Source of the DNA: Chara braunii
Lineage: Eukaryota; Streptophyta; Charophyceae; Charales; Characeae
NCBI GenBank assembly: GCA_003427395.1
Contig: BFEA01000096.1
Location: 1,359,585 to 1,400,835 of the forward strand
Direction: 5' to 3'
DNA length: 41,251 nucleotides
Part shown: positions 30,247 to 40,546 of the stretch, piece by piece
How the letters are laid out: each line of letters starts with the position of its first letter
How positions within the stretch are numbered: the stretch's first letter is position 1
Program-made: the position numbers and the translations under genes
The notes under the pieces: model-generated
Databases searched by the model: none
What the model was told of the DNA's origin: nothing
The model's input: only the letters and a program-made list of their open reading frames with translations

Positions 30247-30693
30247 CTATAATCCCCCAAAGTCAGCGTCCTCTCCTTTGGCTCTGACAACTAAAGCGGT
30301 GGTTTGTACAACCTTTGAATAGCGCGAGTTAGCTTCCGAGGTCCTCAACGAAATCCCATCAATTATATCGTTAGAAAGTTCATCGAACTCCCCAGCATCG
30401 TGTCTTAGTCTAGTTTTCGCCTCAGCTATGGTCTCCCTCCACGCCTGGAAGAATGTCTCTCCTTCAAACGACCTTGTGTGGATCTCAATCTTTGCTAACC
30501 GAAGTTCATCTGCCGCTTTCCAGATAACACATATCCTTGCTTCCTTAACGACCCTTCTAGCGGATTCAGCTTCCTCCTCCTGACTCAATATTTCGTCGTG
30601 TGTCACCTCTACTCTAGCCCGTACCAAAAATCCTTTTATCTTTGCTCGTGCAATCAGTTGATACTTGCTGGCCTTTCCCCAACTACTAGTCAT
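30247..30693 (-). CDS. Charged ORF upstream of gag (148 aa)
   Basis: An uninterrupted frame. Mixed-charge, helical protein: VTHDEILSQEEEAESARRVV, WKAADELRLAKIEIHTRSFE, GEFDELSNDIIDGISLRTSE. No known domain recognised. It occupies the same slot between accessory array and gag as 10527-11027 in element A, without visible similarity. Confidence 0.5.
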   Translation of the reverse strand: MTSSWGKASKYQLIARAKIKGFLVRARVEVTHDEILSQEEEAESARRVVKEARICVIWKAADELRLAKIEIHTRSFEGETFFQAWRETIAEAKTRLRHDAGEFDELSNDIIDGISLRTSEANSRYSKVVQTTALVVRAKGEDADFGGL

Positions 30694-31500
30694 CCCTCTT
30701 CTCGACTTCGTTACGGATCTCTCTCATTCTTTAAGCCAAAGACTTTTTCCTCCAGTTTATTATTTTTTGTCTCTCCTCCTTGTAGATCATAACCAACTCT
30801 TCAACTCTCCTCTCAAGTGCAAGGAGTTTTTGCTCGTCTGTAGAATCGCACTAATCCTTGTACTAATCCACTAGCTTCACTACCTTATCGTTTATTGGCT
30901 CAAGAAACAACTCAATGAGCGAATTAATCGCCACATTTTTTCTCCTGACATGCGGGATCATGCCTCTTGGACGGACTCGTCTTTCTCCACTTCGTACTTC
31001 AGCCATCCCATATACCATACCAACACATCATAGGTTATGTACCTTTTGGTCTCCACCAAAGCGCACAATCTAGGTCATTCTCGCTCAATCGTCTCCTCGG
31101 CCAGGCGGCAACAGTCTTGATCATCCAGCGATCACGTCATCCTAACTCGAATAACCGACGTTAATCTGCCTGCGAAAGATACTCTATTGATTTCTACCTC
31201 ATCAGTCGTAGGTCCCGACATCCCTCTCCGTCTGAGTTGAGTCTTTACTCGTCAACTCGTTTTCCTTAACTCTTTGAACAAACTCTATAATAGCTCCCCA
31301 CACATTCCTTTGGAGCGCAGTCAAGTTGGGCTGGGGTTTAGGCATCCCTACAAAAGGCACAACATCCCTGTTCCAGACGTGGATTTCACCTTCTCTTTCC
31401 AGTCTCCTTTTTTCCTCTAGGACAATCCCGAATGCTCGCTCCGAACAACTATCATACCACTACTTCCTGTACCTAACCTTTGACATGTAAATTCATGTGT
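30694..31500 (-). pseudogene. Accessory E/E2-like remnants
   Basis: Two decayed frames. One begins near 31490 and carries FGIVLEEKRRLEREGEIHVW, then MPKPQPNLTALQRNVWGAII (to about 31225). The other begins near 31220 and carries DEVEINRVSFAGRL, a stop, and LCALVETKRYITYDVLVWYM. The second matches E2 of element A (VHLVEARLWDRPEEYEKAL) in position and pattern. Below 31000 the sequence is broken and unassigned. Confidence 0.45.
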
Positions 31501-31742
31501 CGTATCCGTCAAGATCAATAAAGTAGCAGGTCAACATATAAATACTATCATGCTCCAAGTCAAGCTCCTTTCTCATATCATGCGATCACGTATGAGAAAG
31601 TTTTTTTATGAGATAACGAGTTCAAGGAGTCGAGGAGTTTTTTCGTCTCTTCTCTACTCAGCCTTCCAGCACCCCTGCTTCGTAGGAACCCAGGTCGGAA
31701 AGGAAGGACGCCAGTCATCAGATCCTCTCCCTTTTCACCAAT
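31501..31742. other. Unassigned spacer in element B array
   Basis: Contains a short inverted repeat of CTCATATCATGCGATCACG / CGTATGAGAAAG type around 31570-31600. No coding blocks recognised. Confidence 0.3.
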
Positions 31743-32600
31743 CTAATTTTTTACAGGCCTCAAGGTACCCTTTAATCTCCTCCTATCGTCCATAATCTTA
31801 TACTCGCCCTCTATCCCAAACAGACCAGTATCGAGATAAAGGTCGTCTTCTCGCTCATTCACACAAGCGACTCCTCTCCTTATTTCAGTCACTCCGGTTT
31901 TTAGACACCTTATCCTCCTACGAATTGAAATTCCCAACGTGCATAGAGCCTCACAGGTCCATGTCCTCTGGAGTCGGTATAGATCATCGAACGCCCTCCT
32001 ACCAAGGTCTCGTCTCATTCCTTTCCGAATTATGTTCCCGCCGCCTGGCCTATAATCTCCTCCTTTGGTCATTTGCAGTCGTATGGCGCAAGACGAACTC
32101 AATCACTATTTCCTGCCTTTCGTCTCTCAACGCCCCATAAGGAACTGGAGGCTCCGTTAGTCGCTCAAAAGTGATTATCCTCGTACTCCAGACGACATCC
32201 TTTCTTATCAAAAGTCACATGTCCCTTTCACTCTCCACTACCTCACTTGCTAGTTCCCAACAGCGTCCGTAGACAAGGTCGACCTTCCTCCCCTCTGGTA
32301 AATAGATCCTTACATAACGTACTTCCATCCCTAAAAAACGAACAGTCATGACATAGAGGTGGGTATGCTCACATCCACTATCTACGAGCTCGTACGCCTC
32401 AACTTCTATGGAATCGATTCTCTCTTCCCTAGGGAGCTCAGGGATGCACAGACGACATTTATCTTCTCTCTTGGTGGCCTATTTCTCGAAAGAAATCTTT
32501 CCCTTCTTTCTTCCAACTCTTCCTCATATATTTTCTTTCCTTTGCTCATCGTCTATTTTCCCCAACACCGTGCCTTGAGTATCATATTTATCATTGGTCC
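31743..32600 (-). pseudogene. Accessory class II-like ORF, decayed
   Basis: From about 32440 the frame reads EAYELVDSGCEHTHLYVMTV, RFLGMEVRYVRIYLPEGRKV, then a stop and STRIITFERLTEPPVPYGAL, matching the three successive blocks of the accessory family (VWLxV, ATVFLDE, RVSFAxxGEVPR). After a frame change 31743-32102 carries AFDDLYRLQRTWTCEALCTL, comparable to the SDLHALLSWCL block of D. A short Lys/Glu-rich leader (KGKKIYEEELEERRERF) precedes it. Function unknown. Confidence 0.5.
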
Positions 32601-32975
32601 CTAGTTACTTCCATCGAGATAGCTTTCGGGAATAGGTGGGCTAGGTGCAGCACTGTACTCCCTTACTCTTATACTCAGAGTGACTTTCTTCCCTTTTTTC
32701 TCCAATTCCTTTTTATAGGCGTACACAAGCGTCTCTGCCCAATTTCGGTACCCCCACAAATCACCAATCAGCTCCCTCCTTTTTCGAGTGTAAAATCCTA
32801 TGTCATACTCGTTCGTTTCTACGAACCTTGCCACCAACATGTACATTTTTCCCTTTAGCTCAGTGTTAACTATTACCGTATAGTCTTCAATTATGTACGA
32901 AAATGACCCACTCAGGGTTAAGGGAGTCCAGTTATCCAATAAGGCTTCTATAACCGGGTCACTAGACGATGGCAA
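32601..32975 (-). CDS. Accessory class III ORF of element B (124 aa)
   Basis: An intact frame similar to the duplicated class III ORFs of element A. Shared layout: a strand-rich N-terminal half (YTVIVNTELKGKMYMLVARF), an aromatic/acidic middle (YDIGFYTRKRRELIGDLWGY) and the conserved end PPIPESYLDGS. In element A the class III ORFs come first in the array; here the copy lies between two class II-like ORFs, so the order has been shuffled or the copies duplicated differently. Function unknown. Confidence 0.6.
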   Translation of the reverse strand: MPSSSDPVIEALLDNWTPLTLSGSFSYIIEDYTVIVNTELKGKMYMLVARFVETNEYDIGFYTRKRRELIGDLWGYRNWAETLVYAYKKELEKKGKKVTLSIRVREYSAAPSPPIPESYLDGSN

Positions 32976-33150
32976 CCCCTAATTAATTCCTCTTTCCCAA
33001 GAGAGTCTACCAGCCAAAAGCTCAGTCATATGCAGCCCTTGTTTCCATCCTAAGCCCTAGCCTGGGCCACTACTCGTGGGCACTCCTCTCGATTCCAATC
33101 GCGCTCTTGAAGTACCCTATCCTTCTTTCAGGAAAATCTCATACATCCTC

Positions 33151-34128
33151 TCATTCCTCAGGCACACCTCTTACCTGTTCCCAGTCTTTTTGAAACCAAT
33201 CTTCCTCTTCGTATTCCTCCCCATCGTCTCCTTGCTCTAAGACGAGGTAGTCACAACACAGCTCCGATGGATCGATAAGTGGGCTCTCTCTATCAATATT
33301 ATTGAAGCCCCCACTCCTAAACAACACAGTGAGACATGTGACGTGCAAGGGTGGTTCTTTAATAGCTATATCGAAAGCGACCCAGAATTCGATTGGCTGG
33401 TCCTCCCTCGGTGCTTCCCACGTACTCCTAGGAGAAGCTGCTCTTATTAACTCTACCAGTTCTAGAGTTGCGTCGCTGAACCTGGCCCCTGCCTTCCACG
33501 AGGCGTAATCGGTGTGGTGTTGATCGTTGCTCCTCAGAAGTTTCTCAATCTGGAGGAAAACCCAATGAGTCTGAATCAGACAGTCTAATCCCCCTAGGAC
33601 CTCTTCTAAAATAAAGATTGGGATAGAAAGTCGCAATGCTTCCTCCGGATGCAGTAAAAACCCTTCCTTGGCAAGCCTGAGAGTTACAAGCACCGACCTA
33701 AACTCTCTACCCCAATGGCGTTCCTCCCTCCGGAGTTTGCTAACCTCCCCTCGTAGTATGTCCCGGACCATCACCTTGTCCTGCCTGTTATGAGGGTCGA
33801 GATTCGGTACCTTACCTAGGCTCGGGTCGTTATGGCTCTAATTTACTACCCTGAGGACTATATCAGCCAACACGGAGGTTTGATAATAAAGGAATCCCTT
33901 TACCACTAATGTAAGCGATTCCGCTATCACTCTCCCTCTCCTATTCCAGTCAAATCCTATCGTGACTATGACCAGCAACCAGACCCCGGGTCTTAATAAA
34001 ACCGATCTCCAAACTTTGTCAGCCTTCCCCTTGTTGGGTGTCCGGATCGCTTTCCCAGGTGAAGTGAACTTTATCCAATCCTTGTTAATGAGCTCCGACT
34101 CCTCATATGTAAACTGGCGAAATTGCAC
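33151..34128 (-). pseudogene. Accessory class II ORF of element B
   Basis: The frame from 34128 carries WRSVLLRPGVWLLVIVTIGF and VIAESLTLVVKGFLYYQTSV, then a stop (33838). The second frame (from 33774) carries REFRSVLVTLRLAKEGFLLH, LSIPIFILEEVLGGLDCLIQ and IDPSELCCDYLVLEQ, ending in an acidic tail (DDGEEYEEEDW). These match D (VPRFILERVYPSEEV, DPSDLIRIAIACRR) and the acidic tail of F. The 207-codon second frame is open. Function unknown. Confidence 0.62.
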
Positions 34129-34189
34129 CAGGACTCCTCCCCAAATTGAGACATGTAGTCTTCTACCGGGTCAGCGTCCAGTACCCTAG

Positions 34190-34856
34190 ACCTGTTCGTT
34201 TCCCCTCTTATCGATCCTCGATGCAGCTCTGCCCTAATACGAAAGACGATTCGCCTCAGTTCCCTATGAGCGGGTACCCCGCTATTTAGCTAGTAAGTGA
34301 TTAACCACGCGAGCTCAGCCACTAAGGGCCTAAATTGAATGGCTCTCTTGAGCGTAGTCACCAACCTCTGATGGATATCTACATTCCCGAAAATAAACTC
34401 GGTCAATAACCTAGGCACTGGCACGACTCTAACCGTTGTAAATCGAGGAAGCTCCCAATCGTAGGCGTATCAGACTCTGTAATGAGCGATAGTGTCTGAC
34501 CCTTCTGAAAACTCGCTAAACAGGCGTGATTCGTACCTACGACTTAGGGATGCTAGACAAAGGAGCAGACGACAATGTCTCACGGTGTCCACCACCAAGA
34601 ACCTTCACTCGTTGCTTGACAGATATATTCGAACATTCACTTCTACCACGAGTGGCTCTTCCTCCCTATCCCTCTCGACGCAATGTCTCGGCTGACATTC
34701 TATTCTGACCCACAAGAAAACTCCTTCCCTAACTATTAGACGTTGCTCCCTAATCGACTTGTATTTGCTTTTCCCTTCTAATGGCAGACTGACAACATCG
34801 AACTGCCCTTCTTCTCCTTTGAGATGAATCTGAGTCCCCATCTCAATAAATACCAT
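34190..34856 (-). pseudogene. Accessory class I ORF of element B
   Basis: The first 83 codons are open: REGVFLWVRIECQ and VEVNVRIYLSSNE match GKGVFLWVRFAV and AEGTVYLSREVW of ORF A. Beyond the stop and a frame change come WELPRFTTVRVVPVPRLLTE and LAWLITY-stop-LNSGVPAHRELRRIV, matching GEVPRASEVLDADLPPFLAR and LFWLYTQCTDAGVPLRRELA of C. It is the first recognised ORF of the element B array. Confidence 0.65.
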
Positions 34857-35423
34857 ATGTAATTAAGACTCAAACAGTCTCTCTCAATTGTATCTCATCC
34901 AGTGTCCACTCTCTGACGTTGAGCTCACAGATCCCCATGACAGACCCTCATCAATCACTCTTGTATCCCTTCAGAATATCAACAGGCCTAGGAAAGAACC
35001 ACCCTCTAGCGTATCCCTCCTTACCCTCATGTCGAGAAGGAGGATGGATCGATGTAGCATCATCGCTGGCCTACCTCCCTCGCCGCGACACGGATACGAG
35101 CTGGCCAACTCATTTGCCCTAGGGTGGATCGAAGTCACACGGGAACAAGGGGGCGATGTCTCACTCGTGCATCCTCACTCCTATCCATGCCTCTACTCCG
35201 CCCATCTCAGGCATGGTCTCTCACTGATCCATGCTGTGGTTGAAACGCCCCATCTATCCATCACAATCAACTAACCTATCTAGTTCTCTTCCAGCTCCTT
35301 GCAAATCCGGGGCGCTTCTCCCCTTCCCTTCAGTCCCTCAAATTCTTCCCTTGCTCGCTTTTTTCTCTTTGGAATTTAAATCAAAGTGGACTAGCCAAAG
35401 GGTAGGGAAAGATCAAAACAATC
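34857..35423. other. 5' side of element B, no certain gene
   Basis: A minus-strand frame near 34900-35030 (MRVRRDTLEGGSFLGLLIF) faintly resembles a class I start but is too short to call. The plus-strand ORF at 34888-35274 has no features. Confidence 0.3.
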
Positions 35424-35849
35424 TCCTTTAATCACAAGAAACATGTAGGAAGAAAAATACACGAAATCATGAGAATGCAAGAATCGATGAGATCACGAGA
35501 ATGCAAAATCCACTACTCACCGGAAACGTCGACACACAGGTTGGTCGTTCGTCGACCGCTTCCTCTCGCTCGCGCCGCACCTGCACACACCAAGAAATAT
35601 CCCGGCGTGAATTTCTTGGTGTGTGCAGGTGCGGCGCGAGCGAGAGCAAGTGGTCGACGAACGACCAACCTGTATGTCGACGTTTTCAGTGAGTCGTGGA
35701 TTTTGCATTCTAATGATCTCATCGATTCTTGCATTCCTATGATTTCGTGTATTTTTCTTCCTACATGTTTCTGGTGGTCGTTCGTCGACCGCTTGCTCTC
35801 GCTCGCGCCACACCTGCACACACCAAGAAATATCCAGGTGTGAATCCCG
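35424..35849. repeat. Fold-back element: 162 bp arms plus third partial copy
   Basis: 35437-35598 and 35611-35772 are ungapped reverse complements with a few mismatches and a 12 nt loop. The inner about 70 bp of the left arm occurs again in direct orientation at 35775-35845. AAACAATC occurs on both sides (35416-35423 and 35850-35857), a candidate 8 bp target-site duplication. ORFs here are the same repeat translated three ways. Confidence 0.9.
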
Positions 35850-36905
35850 AAACAATCAACTCTAATCCTACCCTCGCAGTTACAGGCAGACCAAAGTCTT
35901 GAGAGGCAGCCTTCCCTGGCAACGGCACCACTGTCGATCAGTAATAGTGATTTGTCGGCACACCGATCAGACCGTATACCTCGAGCCGTATCTGTCACCC
36001 ACGGGAGGGTCGGTTGGGGCTCCTATAACTTTCAAGAAACCAGTTAGTCCACATCCACACAAATAGAGACTGGAACCGACTTTGGACACACTCTCGAGTC
36101 TCCCACAACCCACCGTCTGGAAGGAACAGAAAGATTGTTTTCATTTAATCCAAAATAATAAGATTCACTGCGCTACTTCCAGCCACAGGACCAGATTCCG
36201 CGTCCAAATCAGAAAATTCGGTACGAGTCTCGACCGATCTTACTAACAGTCTGGGTCGGATCCTCTGCCCGATAGGGTACCGCCGGTAACGGGCTCGCTG
36301 ATCCCAGGGAATCGCGCTAGAGCTCTCCGTGTCCGAGCTAGATTCTCGGGCCCACTGTGACCAAAGCTCCAAGTCTAGTTTCACCATGGGCTCGCTCACG
36401 TTCCGGCCCCCCTCACAAGTCTCCACCTAATCCCGAGATCTCCAACCACATTTCAGAGGTTCCCAAACATTTTTGTCGATCAGATGGTTCCGGTCCGAGT
36501 TTGAGATGTTCCAGCCTGATTTCGTGTGCCCTGGTGTGGTCGCAGAAGTTTCGGCACGGTCTGATTCCGATCATTCCCAAGGAAATCTCACTCCGACCCC
36601 AAATGCCTCAGTCCAAATCCCGGTCTCAGCGACAAGTCACAGCCTTACCCAAGGTCGCCGTCCCATCCAAAGCCCCGTCCGATAAGAAGCCCCGACCACG
36701 ATTAACGTTGCGTCTGTCCAGAGTTCGGGTTTTGTTCAGGTCCTGCCACAATTTTGAAAATCGCAAGTCCTATCCCCCGCCCCGCCTTGCAGCCTGGCTA
36801 TTGCTGCACCCGCCCAGGCCCCGCAGCAAACCCTCAAAGCCCGAAACTGTCCAAAAAGGCCCTTCCCAGACCCCCCCTGCGGCCACGTACGCGGGGCTGT
36901 TTTTG
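35850..36905. other. Non-coding, no gene recognised
   Basis: Motif-free ORFs on both strands. Ser/Pro/Arg-rich plus-strand ORF 36357-37025 reads into the alternating tract below and looks compositional. Confidence 0.35.
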
Positions 36906-36969
36906 ACGTGCGCGAGTACACGTACGCGGTACGTACGCGCGCACATGCACACGTGTACGCGTGTGCGCG
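36906..36969. repeat. Alternating purine-pyrimidine tract (Z-DNA-prone)
   Basis: 36929-36969 alternates purine/pyrimidine perfectly for 41 nt, mostly CG, CA/TG and TA steps. It is preceded by two shorter alternating runs (36906-36914, 36916-36928). Confidence 0.85.
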
Positions 36970-38640
36970 GGGGCCACATACGTGTACGCCGTGCAACACA
37001 GCTCTCAAAAAAAGGGACAGTTTGAGCGCGACTTCCAAAGTACTCTGTTTTTCTTTGTTGTGGTTGATGGGCAAGAAGCAAGCCTTGTTGCGAATAGTGG
37101 CCTACTTGTTGATAAAATATTTATTGGATGGAGACTGAAGAGTGCGGGGGGGGTCTTTTAAGCATAAGTATTAATCAGGTTGTCATTCGTCCCGCTTGGT
37201 AAGTCTCTCTTTCAATCAAACTTATTGAGTTCCTTTTCCCCACATGTATAACCCCGCAACTTTGGCAGTATCGAAGTACTGCCACGACCATTGGTACACA
37301 CATTACACGAAAAGGGTATGTCAATGGTAACTAAGAGTATTATTGAAGCGAGGTTTACGACTAGCATGGTCCCATTAAATTATGAAACTAGCTCAAGCCA
37401 GCGGCATCTTGCACGATGCTTAATAAAAAATTGACTCTAGTTACGTACTACTTTTATTTGAGTTAGACTCTCGTTTAAAACCCCGTTGATCTAAGATTCA
37501 ACCAGGGGTAAGTACCGGCCACTCGATGTGAAAGTACTGAGAGGACTAACGGGGACCTGGGCATCACCCGATTGATATAAAGAACCTTCTACTAGTAAGA
37601 TCTTGTATACTATCTGAACAAGTGACTACTATTATTGCTAGTCCTCTCAGAGGAAACTCACGGTGGAAGTTGTCACTGATGAATACACTGTTTATTATTT
37701 GAGTGAGTTATGCAACTAGTACAGTTCAGGTTAATCGCCCACTCTAAAAATCACCACTAAGACTCGTCGCAAGAGTACCCTTAGATTTACTTAGATAGGA
37801 CGGGCTACATGATAATGTCTCAGTGTTTATTTGTGTATTGTTTACAAAGGTCGACACTACTCTTTGGAAATTACCCACCATTCAAACAAAGAAGCGTCCG
37901 TTGATACTAGGCGTTGTACATGGTTGGGCACTATACTTAGTAGCACTATAGTGTACTACTTGAGAGGATTGTAGCCAATACGCACTTACGAGTGCAGAGG
38001 ACTACTGCTAACCATCAACTATAATTAATCAAGTGAAGTCTATCATTGGTGGTAGGATGTACGTCATTGAAAATAGGTTGTTGCTTGTTCTATGTCTCAG
38101 TACAATTTGAGTAAAAGTTACCTTAGCGGACTCGGCTTGACACACCGTGCAGACTGAGACTATGCATATCGCGTGGTACATGAACCAGGGTTGTGCTCGA
38201 CTGAGATCACGCCCTGCTATTTAGTGCACGAGACTCGGATTGAGGGCCTAGTATGTTCTTCATGTTGTAAGTGAAAGGGGAGTTACCATTGATGGCCTCA
38301 GTTTTCCCATACGGATAAAGGACTGGTAAGTCCATAGAGTTTGTGCTCTACATCTACGGGTCCGATGGGAAAAAGGCACAACACGATCTCGTTTCTTGAG
38401 ACCATCTGAAGATCAGACCAGTCGATTAGCGTCCAGTGGTCTTAGATTGACGAAACGCCTTCCTCTAGAATCTCTTTGAGAACCTTCGAAAACGGTTAAA
38501 TACAATCCATAGCAATCTCTTTCACGTTCGACAATATTATCAGCAACAGACAAGAAGTGACCGTCTTACTATCAATTTCAGTATTGGCATCAGTTCAGAC
38601 AGATAACATTTGACCCAAGCGCTCTCACAATGTTGTCCCA
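36970..38640. other. Long non-coding stretch
   Basis: About 1.7 kb with almost no ORF over 60 codons in any frame after 37161. Balanced composition with no obvious repeat beyond scattered CTCTCAG/CTGAGAG words. Nothing assigned. Confidence 0.4.
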
Positions 38641-39187
38641 TTGACTCTGGTTAGGTTTCTAGCATTATTAGAGGGATTTATCTCATATCTTCGCAACAGA
38701 GTACAAACACCAAAGTTCAGTAGTGGCGCAAGACCCGCGTTGAAGTGCTCGGCAACTCCTAAACATCCTAACCAGCATCAACGACCTTGGGACGTTGTTT
38801 TCAGCCTTGAGTGTGGAGTCCACCAAAGCCCTCCACAGTCTATCATATGTGTTGCCTGAGTTCTGGAGTGTGGAGGAAATCACGAAGGACGATGAAGTCC
38901 TAGTGATGAAACACAAATCTAATAGAGATAAGAAGGAGGTATGAGAGAGAGATGCATGTCGAGATATGGATTCCCATAAACAGGTTAAGAAAGAACAGGC
39001 AGTCCGGATGATCTGAAAGGAAAAGTATATTGAATATGTTTTTGATTTTTATGGCCGCAACTACAAGCTGCACAACACTCTCGAGAGACGGTGGAGAAGG
39101 CCAGGGCAAGGCTCAAGTGAGCGCAAACGTGCCCAGAATCTTCTCTCGAAATCCCCAACACAATCTCATTTAGCAAATGTCACTTAG
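38641..39187 (+). pseudogene. Decayed coding region of unknown family
   Basis: An initial frame (VRFLALLEGFISYLRNRVQT) shifts near 38730 into RQLLNILTSINDLGTLFSAL, VLPEFWSVEEITKDDEVLVM, two stops, and YIEYVFDFYGRNYKLHNTLE, ending in a Lys/Arg/Ser-rich tail. About 150 codons with only a few stops and amino-acid usage like a real protein. No family recognised. Same strand as, and upstream of, the accessory-like remnant at 39962-40546, so possibly part of the same element. Confidence 0.4.
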
Positions 39188-39332
39188 TGATTTGCAGTTC
39201 TCTCAGTGTCCCGCTATCAAGCGATCAGTATTGAGAGACTTGTATTAAGATAACATTCAGTCATTTGAGTTATCATAAAGCTTTAGTTAGAATTAATTAA
39301 CGTTCAGTCATTTTCATTTGCCCCAGAGATCA

Positions 39333-39340
39333 GTATCAAC
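39333..39340. repeat. Target-site duplication, left (GTATCAAC)
   Basis: Exact match to 39872-39879. Confidence 0.88.
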
Positions 39341-39871
39341 CTATGAATCCCCTGCAGGCGTGTTCGTCGCGGGCACGACCGCGGACCGTGGTCTCGGCCG
39401 CGAGGCCGCGGTCAAGACCGTGGTCCGCGGTCATGAAAAAAAAAACAAAAAAACAAAAGAATTCAGAAAAATATGAAGAAATATATATGTTATGCCCAAA
39501 AATAAACTGAACAACTTTTGCCTTGGGGTCATATCAAAATTCGTTACCAAATATGAGATAAAAATTAAATAAAATCCTTCATTTTTCTTACTAAAAGAAT
39601 GAAGTGAAAAACTTTCGCCTGAGGGATCTCTGTTTTTCATTTTTTTTTAATTAAAAAATAAGTAAAAAAATAAAACTAAAAATATACAGTTGTAGAGCAC
39701 ACAAAAGCCTACAACCCCATATTTTTATTTTAGTTTTTGGCCTATTATCCCATGATTTAAAAATGTCGGGGTTTTTCGACTGCACTTGGCCGGGGGCGCC
39801 GCCCGCTGCGGTCGGGATGCCCACCTCGTGTGGTCAAATGGCCCGCGGTCACGACTGCGGGTGATACATAG
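39341..39871. mobile_element. hAT-like MITE (531 bp)
   Basis: Flanked by exact 8 bp duplications. Terminal inverted repeat of about 22 bp: CTATGAATCCCCTGCAGG at the left against CTATGTATCACCCGCAGT at the right (about 18 of 22 match). Subterminal regions are packed with CCGCGGTC/GACCGCGG words, including an imperfect hairpin at 39377-39434. The AT-rich interior shares ATATATGTTATG, AACTTTTGCC and AAATTCGT with the interior of the insertion at 24162-25445, in the same order. No transposase ORF. Confidence 0.87.
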
Positions 39872-39879
39872 GTATCAAC
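39872..39879. repeat. Target-site duplication, right (GTATCAAC)
   Basis: Exact match to 39333-39340. Confidence 0.88.
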
Positions 39880-39961
39880 CAGACAGTGGTTTCATCAAAC
39901 GACACTGGATTAGTTTCAATATCCACCTCCTCACATTAGTGTAGTTTAGTCATTTACAATC

Positions 39962-40546
39962 GCGGGGTCAGTCTTAACCATACTCTACAGAATCGCTTCC
40001 AGAGATGCTTTCGGATATCAACATGTCGGTGCGGTTGGTTTTAGACAAGGGGTTCTATCAATATTTGTTGTTCTTACCAGGTTCGTCGGTGACACTATCC
40101 ATGACCCGAGACTCTGTGTGAAGAAAGGCAAGGAGGCTCATGAACGATTCTACTAAATTTAGAGCTCTGCAACAATATATCTAGAGGAGAAGGAGAGAGA
40201 GTTTGATGAGACTAGCACGAAGCTGATCCGTAGCTCCAGACCCAAGCTCTATATTTATTATCCCAGGCCTCTGATACCTTTCGTTCTCTGGGGTGACTTG
40301 ATTTTGGCGAAGAGGTACATTTCTCTAGCAAAGATTGACGACGAGGCAGTGACCAAACCATCTGAGTTCCGGCATCTCAGATGAGGGATCTTCTCTGAGT
40401 CATATCTCCCTACACTATATTGTAAATTTTATGCTATGGTTGATCTCGTATCATGGGCCCTGGATGAAAGTGTTCGGAACTTGTTGGTTTTAAGTGGCTC
40501 TACATTCAGAGAACACAATCTCAGGAAGTACATGGACATAGCTTGA
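39962..40546 (+). pseudogene. Third accessory-type ORF remnant (plus strand)
   Basis: One frame, with three stops, reads VLTILYRIASRDAFGYQHVG, RQGVLSIFVVLTRFVGD, SSATIYLEEKEREFDE, RPKLYIYYPRPLIPFVLWGD, then FYAMVDLVSWALDESVRN. The order and spacing match the class I/II blocks GKGVFLWVRFAVGIWEGD, ATVFLDEDTWTEIW and RVSFAEPGEVPRASE, then the helical C-terminal block. Similarity is weak but consecutive. It implies another copy of the element family in opposite orientation near the right edge. Confidence 0.42.

Larger units (their letters stand above)
22960..34856 (-). mobile_element. Ty3/gypsy element B: accessory array, gag, PR, RT, RH, IN (all decayed)
   Basis: On the minus strand the domain order is accessory ORFs, Gag with CCHC, aspartic protease, reverse transcriptase, RNase H, integrase, GPY/F tail. 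Protease-RT-RH-IN is the Ty3/gypsy order (Ty1/copia has IN before RT). Every protein domain carries stops or frameshifts and several catalytic residues are changed. A hAT-like element is inserted in the integrase. The base composition is lower in GC than element A, consistent with greater age. LTRs not identified. Confidence 0.85.

Noticed and set aside
35469-35998. Overlapping ORFs on both strands with similar LARAAPAHTKK phrases
   Set aside because: They are translations of the three copies of the fold-back repeat, not genes.
36357-37025. 222-codon plus-strand ORF
   Set aside because: Ser/Pro/Arg/Lys-rich, passes through the alternating purine-pyrimidine tract, and lacks motifs; judged compositional.
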